Below are positions 1-5,297 of a stretch of DNA of 5,297 bases, piece by piece. A program made the translations under genes and the position numbers. The notes under the pieces were generated by a model. It made no database searches, was not told the DNA's origin, and saw only the letters and a program-made list of their open reading frames with translations. Source of the stretch: Ornithinimicrobium sp. (GTDB lineage: Bacteria > Actinomycetota > Actinomycetes > Actinomycetales > Dermatophilaceae). The stretch lies in assembly GCA_030145965.1 (NCBI GenBank), contig JASKZT010000327.1, forward strand, positions 1 through 5,297. Direction: 5' to 3'. How positions within the stretch are numbered: the first letter of the stretch is position 1; each line of letters begins with the position of its first letter.

Positions 1-645
1 ATCGGACGGCACCCGCTGCGCGCCGACACGGTGCAGCCGGACAACGTCGAGGGCGGGCTCACGATCACCGAGCACCTGCTGGGGCTGGGTCACCGGCGGA
101 TCGGCGTGGTCTCCGGCTCGCGGGAGCTGACGACCGTGGCCGACCGCCTGGTCGGCATCGGCCGGGCGCTCGAGGCGGCCGGGCTGTCGCCGGAGCGCAC
201 GCCGGTGGTCGAGGGACCGTTCACCCGGGAGGGGGGCAAGCAGGCGGTCACCGAGCTGCTCGAGGGGGCCCCGGACCTCACGGCGGTCGTCGCGCTGAAC
301 GACGACATGGCGATCGGTGTGCTCTCGGTGCTGCGCTCGCGCGGGGTGGTGGTCCCTGACGACATCTCCGTCACCGGCTTCGACGACGTCGCGGTCGCCG
401 GGGACCTCGCCCCCGGGCTGACCACGATCAGGCTGCCGATGGCCGAGATGGGGCGCCAGGCGCTCAAGCTCGCGCTGGGCCCCCCGGCCACCCGCCGCCG
501 CTCCCGGCGGGCCGCCCACGAGCTGGTCGTGCGCGACTCGACCGCCCGGCCCCGCGGGCATACCGTGGAGGCGCCGGCGCCCTCCCCCGAGGGCGCCGTG
601 GTGAGCACCCCGCCGTCGCCGTCAACCCGCGGCGCAGCGCGGTGA
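1..645 (+). CDS. LacI-family transcriptional regulator, C-terminal part (5' end outside window)
   Basis: The frame is open from base 1 to the TGA at 643-645, giving 214 residues. They cover most of the periplasmic-binding-protein-like effector domain of a LacI/GalR repressor. Recognisable family blocks are LGHRRIGVVSG (about residues 28-38 of the visible part), RLVGIGRALEAAG (49-61), a VVALNDDMAIGVLSVLRSRG block (96-115), the near-diagnostic VPDDISVTGFDD (118-129) and the LTTIRLPMAEMGRQALKLAL tail (140-159). The N-terminal helix-turn-helix, hinge and first part of the core, roughly 130-150 residues in this family, lie left of the window, so neither operator nor ligand (usually a sugar) can be inferred. 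The GTG at 31 is an internal Val codon, not a start. After the usual family ending (LVVRDSTARP, about 175-184) there is an unusual Pro/Ala/Ser/Arg-rich tail of about 30 residues, whose DNA contains a 10-bp hairpin. The family call is very secure; the regulated genes are unknown and may lie to the left. Confidence 0.96.
   Translation: MGRHPLRADTVQPDNVEGGLTITEHLLGLGHRRIGVVSGSRELTTVADRLVGIGRALEAAGLSPERTPVVEGPFTREGGKQAVTELLEGAPDLTAVVALNDDMAIGVLSVLRSRGVVVPDDISVTGFDDVAVAGDLAPGLTTIRLPMAEMGRQALKLALGPPATRRRSRRAAHELVVRDSTARPRGHTVEAPAPSPEGAVVSTPPSPSTRGAAR
575..598. other. Perfect 10-bp GC hairpin inside the 3' end of the LacI-type gene
   Basis: The arm cggcgccctc (575-584) and the arm gagggcgccg (589-598) are exact reverse complements around a four-base cccc loop. 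The hairpin lies 45 bases before the TGA at 643-645, within codons for the low-complexity C-terminal tail. No T-run follows. It could act as an RNA 3'-end stabiliser, a pausing or termination element, or simply reflect GC-rich sequence; the pairing is certain, the role is inference. Confidence 0.5.
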
Positions 646-655
646 CCTGACGCAC

Positions 656-661
656 GAGGAG
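656..661 (+). promoter_or_regulatory. Ribosome binding site for the 66-aa gene
   Basis: GAGGAG lies five bases before the ATG at 667. This near-ideal Shine-Dalgarno fixes the start of the small gene and supports it as really translated, despite its size. It sits in the 21-base gap after the LacI-type gene. Confidence 0.8.
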
Positions 662-666
662 ACGCC

Positions 667-867
667 ATGAACGAAGACCCCCAGGCCCTGGCCGCCGTCG
701 AGACCTACCTGGTCCGCGTGCTGGAGACCTCGGACCCGCCCCGCGACGCGAGCGAGTTCAACGTCACCGCGGCGGCCCGCGACTACCACGCCTCCACCGG
801 CTCGTGGCAGATCCAGGACGCCGACCCGGCCACCGTCGAGGCCCTGCTGGTCCGCCACGCCAGGTAG
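667..867 (+). CDS. Small acidic protein of unknown function (66 aa)
   Basis: I do not recognise this protein. It has 66 residues from ATG 667 to TAG 865-867 and is acidic (11 Asp/Glu against 5 Arg), with no Lys and no Cys. There is no signal peptide and no membrane segment, so it is probably cytosolic. The pattern suggests a short amphipathic helix near residues 6-20 (ALAAVETYLVRVLE), a Pro/Asp-rich turn (22-27), a second helix with the polar stretch ARDYHASTGSWQIQD (37-51), and a C-terminal helix (54-66). It is real rather than a shadow: strong GAGGAG site, ATG start, ordinary GC-rich actinobacterial codon use, and a hairpin directly after the stop. It starts 21 bases after the LacI-type gene on the same strand, so it could share that transcript, but the spacing does not prove an operon. 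The function is open. Confidence 0.8.
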   Translation: MNEDPQALAAVETYLVRVLETSDPPRDASEFNVTAAARDYHASTGSWQIQDADPATVEALLVRHAR

Positions 868-875
868 TGCCCGCC

Positions 876-898
876 CGGGGGCTCGCCGGGAGCCCCCG
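876..898 (+). terminator. GC hairpin after the 66-aa gene, probable terminator
   Basis: cgggggctc (876-884) pairs exactly with gggcccccg-like partner gagcccccg, written here as bases 890-898, over a five-base loop (885-889), giving nine GC-rich pairs. It begins eight bases after the TAG. No T-tract follows, which is usual for hairpin terminators in high-GC actinobacteria. It likely ends the LacI/66-aa transcript and separates it from the leader of the membrane-protein gene. Confidence 0.6.
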
Positions 899-962
899 CC
901 CCCGGGTCGGTTGACGCTGCGTCCCCCCGGCTGGCGTGCTTGCGTTGAGACAGCGAGCCGCC

Positions 963-981
963 CGTCGGGCAGCTCCCGACG
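963..981 (+). promoter_or_regulatory. 7-bp hairpin abutting the Shine-Dalgarno of the 25-codon ORF
   Basis: cgtcggg (963-969) pairs perfectly with cccgacg (975-981) over the loop cagct. Its last base is the first base of GAGAGGA (981-987), a Shine-Dalgarno-like site eight bases (from its GAGG core) before the ATG at 995. A hairpin placed so tightly against a ribosome binding site could modulate access to it. The bases 972-976 (gctcc) could alternatively pair with ggagc at 1059-1063, the binding site of the following gene, which would be a crude switch, but that is only five pairs and may be chance. Confidence 0.35.
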
Positions 982-994
982 AGAGGATGAGCGC

Positions 995-1072
995 ATGCAT
1001 TTCTGCGGATCCGCACACGTCCGTCTCCACGCGCCCGGCGCCGTCCGTGGCCCGCGCAGGAGCACCTCATGA
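995..1072 (+). CDS. Candidate 25-aa micro-ORF / leader peptide coupled to the membrane-protein gene
   Basis: ATG 995 opens a 25-codon frame ending at TGA 1070-1072, which overlaps the ATG (1069-1071) of the next gene as ATGA. A GAGAGGA site (981-987) is well spaced for ATG 995, and a 7-bp hairpin sits just upstream. The peptide begins MHFCGSAHVRLHAPG and is basic, with three His at 2, 8 and 12, Cys at 4 and five Arg. The spacing H-x-C-x3-H-x3-H could bind metal, though this is speculation. The arrangement fits a leader peptide whose translation couples to, or controls, the downstream gene. It does not show the run of one amino acid typical of classical attenuators. In a GC-rich genome a 25-codon frame can occur by chance, so the ribosome site and the exact stop-start overlap carry the case. 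Confidence 0.4.
   Translation: MHFCGSAHVRLHAPGAVRGPRRSTS
1004..1015. repeat. 12-bp perfect palindrome tgcggatccgca
   Basis: This exact inverted repeat with no spacer lies within the candidate micro-ORF, 54 bases before the membrane-protein ATG. Its size and symmetry would suit a dimeric DNA-binding protein, but it carries no recognised operator consensus and overlaps possible coding sequence. Confidence 0.3.
1058..1062 (+). promoter_or_regulatory. Ribosome binding site of the membrane-protein gene
   Basis: AGGAG lies six bases before ATG 1069 and lies within the last codons of the micro-ORF. It fixes the start at 1069, so the charged Asp/Arg repeat is part of the protein rather than upstream sequence. 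The gene therefore has its own initiation site besides any coupling to the micro-ORF. Confidence 0.8.
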
Positions 1073-1728
1073 GCACCGACGCCGGCTCCCTCGGCGGGGA
1101 CGACCGGAGGGACGACGTCCGACGGCACGACGACCGACGCGACGACGTCCGCCGGGACGACGTCCGCCGTCGCGACACGGTGGTCGAGCGGGAGAAGGAG
1201 GCCTACGGCGGCATCAAGATCGGGTCGGCCTTCTTCGGCTGGCTCACCGCGACCGGCACGGCGGTGCTGCTCACCGCCATCGTGGCCGGGATCGGGGTGG
1301 CCGTGGGCATGGCCACCGACACCGACCTGGGGCAGGCCGCCTCCGACGCGACCACCGACCCCCAGACCTCCGGGCTGGTGGGAGGCGCGGTCCTGCTGCT
1401 CATCCTGTTCGTCGCCTACTTCTGCGGAGGTTACGTCGCCGGGCGCATGGCGCGCTTCGACGGCGTCAAGCAGGGTCTGGCCGTCTGGCTCTGGGCCGTG
1501 GTCATCGCCATCCTCGTCGCGGTCCTCGGGCTGGTGGCCGGCGACCGGTTCAACCTGCTCGCCAGCGTCAACGCCTTCCCGCGTCTCCCCGTGAGCGGCA
1601 GCGACCTCACGGTCACGGGCATCGTCACCGCCCTCGCCGTCGCGGCGGCCAGCCTCCTCGGAGCCATCCTGGGAGGCAAGACCGGTATGCGCTTCCACCG
1701 CAAGGTGGACGCGGCCGGACTGGGCTGA
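1069..1728 (+). CDS. Membrane protein with N-terminal Asp/Arg repeat and about four transmembrane segments
   Basis: This 219-residue protein has two parts. Residues 1-46 are hydrophilic and highly charged, with the ten-residue unit DDRRDDVRRH/D twice (11-30), a partial third copy (31-36) and an acidic/basic linker (VVEREKEAYGG). The rest is membrane: hydrophobic segments at about 54-82, 102-124, 136-158 and 184-203. Between segments two and three is the conserved-looking motif YFCGGYVAGRMARFDGVKQG (117-136), which I associate with actinobacterial YrzE/TIGR04086-like small membrane proteins of unknown function. That link comes from memory of the motif and is uncertain. There is no signal peptide, and the tail is probably cytoplasmic by the positive-inside rule. 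No catalytic residues are evident. Its start overlaps the stop of a 25-codon ORF, and it converges with folC 62 bases downstream. The function is unknown; stress or envelope roles would be guesses. Confidence 0.88.
   Translation: MSTDAGSLGGDDRRDDVRRHDDRRDDVRRDDVRRRDTVVEREKEAYGGIKIGSAFFGWLTATGTAVLLTAIVAGIGVAVGMATDTDLGQAASDATTDPQTSGLVGGAVLLLILFVAYFCGGYVAGRMARFDGVKQGLAVWLWAVVIAILVAVLGLVAGDRFNLLASVNAFPRLPVSGSDLTVTGIVTALAVAAASLLGAILGGKTGMRFHRKVDAAGLG
1099..1176 (+). repeat. 30-bp tandem repeat encoding the Asp/Arg tail
   Basis: Two in-frame 30-base units (1099-1128 and 1129-1158) match at 25 of 30 positions, followed by a partial unit to 1176. The core gacgacgtccg occurs at 1111, 1141 and 1156. 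Most mismatches are in Arg codons, so the protein repeat (DDRRDDVRR) is better kept than the DNA, which suggests selection on charge pattern after duplication. The core lies within ggacgacgtcc at 1110 and 1155, which is self-complementary around its central base. The copy number may vary between strains. Confidence 0.8.
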
Positions 1729-1769
1729 CCCTCGACACGGGCAGACGCCCCGTCCTCGGCGTCACCCCC

Positions 1770-1786
1770 CCTGAGCGGGCCTCAGG
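1770..1786. terminator. Hairpin between convergent genes, probable terminator of folC
   Basis: cctgag (1770-1775) and ctcagg (1781-1786) form a perfect 6-bp stem over a five-base loop, only four bases beyond the folC stop on the - strand. A second, weaker 5-bp stem (1737-1741 with 1749-1753) lies nearer the + strand gene's stop. Neither has a T-tract. The 62-base gap holds no other gene, so these are the best candidates for ending both converging transcripts. Confidence 0.4.
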
Positions 1787-1790
1787 CTCC

Positions 1791-3263
1791 TCAGGTGGTG
1801 GTGACGCCGAGGAGCGCGCGCACCTCCGCCGCGGTCGTGACCGAGCCGGTCGCGAGCACGCCGCCGCCGACGCCGCCATCGTCCGCGAGACCGGCCGCGG
1901 TGTCCAGCGCGTCGGGCAGGGCGTCGACGACCGTGACCCGGTCCTCGCCGAAGTACTCCGCGGCCAGCTCGCCCAGGCGGGCGGGCCGGATCGCGCGCGG
2001 CGAGGTGGTGCGGGTGACCACGACGTGGTCCAGGACCTGCTCGAGCGTCTGGACGATCGGCTCGACGTCCTTGTCCTGCAGCACGGCGAGGACGCCCACG
2101 AGACGGGTGAAGGTGAAGGACTCGCGCACCCCCTCGACGAGCGCCTGCACGCCGGCGGGGTTGTGGGCGGCGTCGACGACGACGGTCGGCGAGCGCCGCA
2201 CGATCTCCAGGCGGCCCGGCGAGGTGACGCCCTCCAGCCCGCCGCGCAGGACCTCGTCGGTGAGCCGCTGCTCGCCGCCGCCGACGAAGGCCTCGACCGC
2301 GGCGACCGCGAGCGCGGCGTTGTGCGCCTGGTGCTCGCCGAAGAGCGGCAGGTAGAGGTCGGGGTAGTCGCCAGCCAGACCCCGCAGCGAGATCTGCTGG
2401 CCGCCGACGCCGACCTCCCGGGCGAGCACCCCGAAGGCGACGCCCTCGGTCTGCAGGCTCGCGCCGACCTCCTCGCAGCGCTCGGTCAGCACCTCCATGA
2501 CCTCGGGCTCCTGGACGCCGACGACCGCGATGGCGCCGGGCTTGATGATCCCGGCCTTCTCGGTCGCGATCTCCTCGACGGTCGAGCCGAGGAGCCGGGT
2601 GTGGTCGAGGGAGACGGGCGTGACGACCGCGACGGTGCCGTCCGCGACCGAGGTCGCGTCCCAGACCCCGCCGAGACCCACCTCGACGACGGCCACGTCG
2701 ACCGGGGCGTCGGCGAACGCCGCGAAGGCCAGGCAGACGACGACCTCGAAGTAGGTCATCCGCACGTGGCGTTCAGGTGTCGCGCTCGCAGCGCTCTCCT
2801 CGTCGACCATCTCGACGAACGGCATCACCTCGTCGTAGGCCGCCAGGAACGCCTCGACCCCGATCGGCTCGCCGTCCAGGCTGACCCGCTCACGCATGTC
2901 GTGCAGGTGCGGGCTGGTGAAGCGGCCGGTGCGCAGCCCCATCTCGCGCAGGATCCGCTCGATGATGCGGGTCGTGGACGTCTTCCCGTTGGTCCCCGTC
3001 AGGTGGATCATCGGGAAGGCGCGCTGCGGGTCGCCCATGAGCTCCATGACGCGGGCGACGCGGTGCAGCGTCGGCTCGGGCATGTGCTCCGGCGTCCGGG
3101 CGAGGATCTCCTGCACCACCTGGACGTAGCGGGCGGCCGCGACGGGGTCCGCCTCCTCGCGCCGGGAGCCTGGGCGGTCGGGCACGGCCGCCCCGGGCTC
3201 GAGCGGCAGCGCGGGGCCGTCGCCGAGCGGGAGCTCGTTGCCCTCGAAGAACTGGTCGCTCAT
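1791..3263 (-). CDS. folC: Bifunctional folylpolyglutamate synthase / dihydrofolate synthase
   Basis: This 490-aa cytosolic ATP-dependent ligase adds glutamates to folates (and, in bifunctional members, Glu to dihydropteroate), keeping folate cofactors in the cell. Motifs in order are the P-loop HLTGTNGKTSTT (87-98), TSPHL (116-120), YFEVVVCLAF (171-180), VVEVGLGGVWDAT (192-204), VTPVSLDH (214-221), EKAGIIKPG (235-243, whose Lys 236 probably corresponds to the carbamylated Lys of the family), FGEHQAHNAALA (308-319), DAAHNP (364-369, start of the C-terminal domain) and ATGS (471-474). The start is ATG 3263-3261: the frame stays open further upstream, but only inside ileS, and a GGAGG site precedes this ATG. 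The first 40 or so residues are a Gly/Pro/Glu-rich extension, and the length suits actinobacterial FolC rather than the shorter E. coli enzyme. The block often written DATN reads DATS here. It overlaps ileS by one base and is almost certainly translated with it. Confidence 0.97.
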   Translation of the reverse strand: MSDQFFEGNELPLGDGPALPLEPGAAVPDRPGSRREEADPVAAARYVQVVQEILARTPEHMPEPTLHRVARVMELMGDPQRAFPMIHLTGTNGKTSTTRIIERILREMGLRTGRFTSPHLHDMRERVSLDGEPIGVEAFLAAYDEVMPFVEMVDEESAASATPERHVRMTYFEVVVCLAFAAFADAPVDVAVVEVGLGGVWDATSVADGTVAVVTPVSLDHTRLLGSTVEEIATEKAGIIKPGAIAVVGVQEPEVMEVLTERCEEVGASLQTEGVAFGVLAREVGVGGQQISLRGLAGDYPDLYLPLFGEHQAHNAALAVAAVEAFVGGGEQRLTDEVLRGGLEGVTSPGRLEIVRRSPTVVVDAAHNPAGVQALVEGVRESFTFTRLVGVLAVLQDKDVEPIVQTLEQVLDHVVVTRTTSPRAIRPARLGELAAEYFGEDRVTVVDALPDALDTAAGLADDGGVGGGVLATGSVTTAAEVRALLGVTTT

Positions 3264-5297
3264 CAGGCCTCCACCTTCGTGATCAGCAGGTCGACCGAGC
3301 GGCCCCCGTCGAGGGTGGCCGAGGTCGTGTAGGACGTGGTGCGCGGCAGCGGCACGCCGGAGCCTGCGGCACCGAGCTGCACGGCCAGGGTCTCGGTCAT
3401 GATCAGCCTCTGGTGCTCCGTGGCCGCCTGCCACACGTCGTCGTCGCCGACGACGGTCAGGCTGATCCGGTCGGTGACCTGCAGGCCGGCGTCCTTGCGG
3501 GCGCCCTGCACCGCGCGGACGAGGTCGCGGGCCAGGCCCTCGCGGGCCAGGTCCTCGGTCACCTCGGTGTCCAGCACGACGAAGCCGCCGCCGTGGCCGC
3601 GCAGCATCGCGGTCGCGCGCGACCCCGCGCCGTCCCCGCCGACGACCGTCTCCAGGGTGTACTCACCCTCCTGCAGCGGCAGGCCGCCGGAGGTCACGGT
3701 CCCGTCCTCGCCCACCGACCAGTCGCCGGACTTCGAGCCCTTGATCGCGGTCTGGACGTCGCGGCCCAGGCGCGGGCCGGCCGCGCGGGCGTTGACGGTC
3801 AGGCGCTGCTCCACGCCGAAGGCCGACAGGTTCGTGGCGGGGTCCGCGAGGTCCAGCACCTGCACCTCGCGCACGTTGACCTCGTCGCGCACGACGGCGG
3901 ACAGGGCGGACAGCCCTGCGGGGTGGGCGGTCGCGACGGTCAGCGACGAGAGCGGCAGGCGCACCCGCAGCTGCTCGGCCTTGCGCAGGCCGAGGGTGGC
4001 CGAGCAGACCTCGCGCACGGTGTCCATCGACTCCACCAGCTCGGTGTCCTGCGGCAGGTCGTCGGCCTCGGGCCAGTCGGTGAGGTGCACCGACTCGCCG
4101 CCGGTGAGCCCGCGCCATACCTCCTCGGTGGTGAGGGGCAGGAGCGGGGCGGCGACGCGGCAGAGGACCTCGAGCACCGTGTAGAGGGTGTCGAGGGCAG
4201 GGCAGGCCGCGTCCGGTCCGACGAGGTCGGGGTCCCAGAAGCGGTCGCGGGAGCGGCGGATGTACCAGTTGGTCAGGACGTCGACGAAGGAGCGCACGCC
4301 GTCGCAGGCACCGGCGATGTCGAAGCGGTCCTGCGCCTCCTGGACCTCGGTGACGAGGTCGCGGGCCTTGGCCAGGATGTAGCGGTCCATCGGGTCGGTG
4401 GACTCCGTGGACCACCGCGCCTCGTAGCCGGCCGCGTTGGCGTAGAGCGCGAAGAAGTACCACGCGTTCCACAGCGGGATGAGCACCTGGCGCACGCCGT
4501 CACGGATGCCCTGCTCGGTGACGACGAGGTTGCCGCCGCGCAGGATCGGGCTGGACATCAGGAACCAGCGCATCGCGTCGGCGCCGTCGCGGTCGAAGAC
4601 CTCGCGAACGTCGGGATAGTTGCGCAGCGACTTGGACATCTTCTGCCCGTCGTTGCCCAGCACGATGCCGTGGCTGACGCACTCCCGGAAGGCGGGGCGG
4701 TCGAAGAGCGCGGTCGCCAGGATGTGCAGGGAGTAGAACCAGCCCCGGGTCTGCCCGATGTACTCGATGATGAAGTCGGCGGGGAAGTGGTGCTCGAACC
4801 AGTCGGCGTTCGCGAACGGGTAGTGCACCTGGGCGTAGGACATCGAGCCGGAGTCGAACCACACGTCCAGCACGTCCGACACCCGGCGCATCGTCGACCG
4901 TCCGGTGGGGTCGTCGGGGTTGGGGCGGGTCAGCTCGTCGACGAAGGGCCGGTGCAGGTCCACGTTCCCGTCGCGGTCCTGGGGCACCCTACCGAAGTCG
5001 CGCTCGAGCTCCTCGTAGGAGCCGTAGACGTCGATCCGCGGGTAGGCCGGGTCGTCGGACTGCCACACCGGCACCGGGGGGCCCCAGAACCTGTTGCGGG
5101 TGATCGACCAGTCGCGGGCGTTCTCCAGCCACTTGCCGAACTGGCCGTCCCGCGTGTGCTCCGGCACCCAATTGATCTCTTGGTTGAGCTCGACCATCCG
5201 CTGCTTGAACGCGGTCACCTGGACGAACCAGGACGAGACGCCCTTGTAGATCAGGGGCTCCCGGCAGCGCCAGCAGTGCGGGTAGCTGTGGTCGTAG
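3263..5297 (-). CDS. ileS: Isoleucyl-tRNA synthetase, C-terminal two thirds (5' end outside window)
   Basis: This class I synthetase charges tRNA-Ile with isoleucine in the cytosol. The window holds 677 codons of a protein usually about 1,050 residues long; the start, HIGH motif and most of the CP1 editing domain lie to the right. The visible part opens with [19 protein letters not shown], whose CWRC pair is a probable zinc site, then [15 protein letters not shown] and the [11 protein letters not shown] block (68-78), [13 protein letters not shown] (144-156), [16 protein letters not shown] (176-191), the ATP-binding loop KMSKS (219-223, bases 4642-4628), and the helical anticodon-binding domain (about 300-460, with [12 protein letters not shown] at 343-354). 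The GTG at 5218 is an internal Val, since the conserved frame continues upstream. The C-terminus (about 500-677) has no paired CxxC zinc finger, and residues past the anticodon domain resemble the DUF5915-type end of eukaryote-like IleRS2 enzymes. It overlaps folC by one base. The identity is certain; the subtype is likely. Confidence 0.98.
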   Translation of the reverse strand, partial: YDHSYPHCWRCREPLIYKGVSSWFVQVTAFKQRMVELNQEINWVPEHTRDGQFGKWLENARDWSITRNRFWGPPVPVWQSDDPAYPRIDVYGSYEELERDFGRVPQDRDGNVDLHRPFVDELTRPNPDDPTGRSTMRRVSDVLDVWFDSGSMSYAQVHYPFANADWFEHHFPADFIIEYIGQTRGWFYSLHILATALFDRPAFRECVSHGIVLGNDGQKMSKSLRNYPDVREVFDRDGADAMRWFLMSSPILRGGNLVVTEQGIRDGVRQVLIPLWNAWYFFALYANAAGYEARWSTESTDPMDRYILAKARDLVTEVQEAQDRFDIAGACDGVRSFVDVLTNWYIRRSRDRFWDPDLVGPDAACPALDTLYTVLEVLCRVAAPLLPLTTEEVWRGLTGGESVHLTDWPEADDLPQDTELVESMDTVREVCSATLGLRKAEQLRVRLPLSSLTVATAHPAGLSALSAVVRDEVNVREVQVLDLADPATNLSAFGVEQRLTVNARAAGPRLGRDVQTAIKGSKSGDWSVGEDGTVTSGGLPLQEGEYTLETVVGGDGAGSRATAMLRGHGGGFVVLDTEVTEDLAREGLARDLVRAVQGARKDAGLQVTDRISLTVVGDDDVWQAATEHQRLIMTETLAVQLGAAGSGVPLPRTTSYTTSATLDGGRSVDLLITKVEA
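3268..3277 (-). promoter_or_regulatory. Ribosome binding site of folC, inside the end of ileS
   Basis: Read on the - strand, AAGGTGGAGG ends four bases before the folC ATG (3263). It is built from the last ileS codons (Lys-Val-Glu-Ala), so folC has no separate leader. With the TGATG stop-start overlap, it decides the folC start and indicates translational coupling. Confidence 0.8.

Noticed and set aside
911..942. Possible sigma-70 promoter with TTGACG as -35
   Set aside because: No TAnnnT-like -10 box is found 16-19 bases downstream, so a promoter is not claimed; the box is only noted as part of the leader cluster.
987..1068. ATG at 987 as an alternative start
   Set aside because: The Shine-Dalgarno-like bases directly touch it, leaving no spacing, and its frame runs without stop into the spurious 798-codon frame.
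1110..1166. Short direct repeats (gacgacgtccg) considered as CRISPR-like or protein-binding iterons
   Set aside because: They are in-frame, spaced by coding units and explained by the repeated protein tail; no unique spacers of constant size exist.
622..1698. - strand open frame (358 codons) antisense to the 66-aa and membrane-protein genes
   Set aside because: Low-complexity Gly/Asp/Arg/Val translation, no ribosome site or recognisable domain; it is a shadow of the + strand genes.
936..3332. Very long + strand open frame (798 codons) across the membrane-protein gene and antisense to folC
   Set aside because: Its translation is Arg/Asp/Gly-rich low complexity with no family motifs, and it overlaps two well-supported genes. 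It is a by-product of few stop codons in GC-rich DNA.
3264..3434. Upstream extension of folC into ileS by 57 codons
   Set aside because: The extra residues are the out-of-frame translation of ileS, and the ATG at 3263 has a good ribosome site and the usual stop-start overlap.
3663..4472. - strand frame of 269 codons and other frames inside ileS
   Set aside because: Arg/Pro/Gly-rich shadows in alternative frames of a certain gene.

Overview
The window comes from a very GC-rich genome with G/C-dominated third codon positions, GAGG-type ribosome binding sites and an ileS-folC gene pair. Together these point to a high-GC actinobacterium. A Micrococcales-type lineage is a plausible guess, but it rests on general resemblance and not on a search.

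Layout. The left part is on the + strand. It starts inside the ligand-binding domain of a LacI-family transcriptional regulator (1-645; N-terminus and DNA-binding domain outside the window). Next comes a 66-aa acidic protein of unknown function with a strong Shine-Dalgarno (667-867), closed by a 9-bp GC hairpin (876-898). A 200-base spacer follows that is richer than it first looks: a TTGACG box, a 7-bp hairpin directly against a Shine-Dalgarno, and a 25-codon open frame (995-1072). The stop codon of that frame overlaps the ATG of the next gene (ATGA). That next gene (1069-1728) encodes a membrane protein with an Asp/Arg repeat tail and about four hydrophobic segments.

The right part is on the - strand: the C-terminal two thirds of isoleucyl-tRNA synthetase (ileS, 3263-5297, running off the right edge) followed by folC, folylpolyglutamate/dihydrofolate synthase (1791-3263). 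The two genes share one base (TGATG) and are surely one transcript. folC and the membrane-protein gene converge on a 62-base gap (1729-1790) holding a small hairpin that probably ends transcription.

How the genes work together. ileS and folC are housekeeping genes (translation and folate metabolism) in a common actinobacterial order, but the DUF4233 and ndk genes that often follow folC are not there. The left-hand genes look like accessory or poorly characterised actinobacterial genes. Nothing in the window resembles a mobile element, a CRISPR array, a defence system or an RNA gene. The least explained stretch is the leader and coupled micro-ORF in front of the membrane-protein gene.
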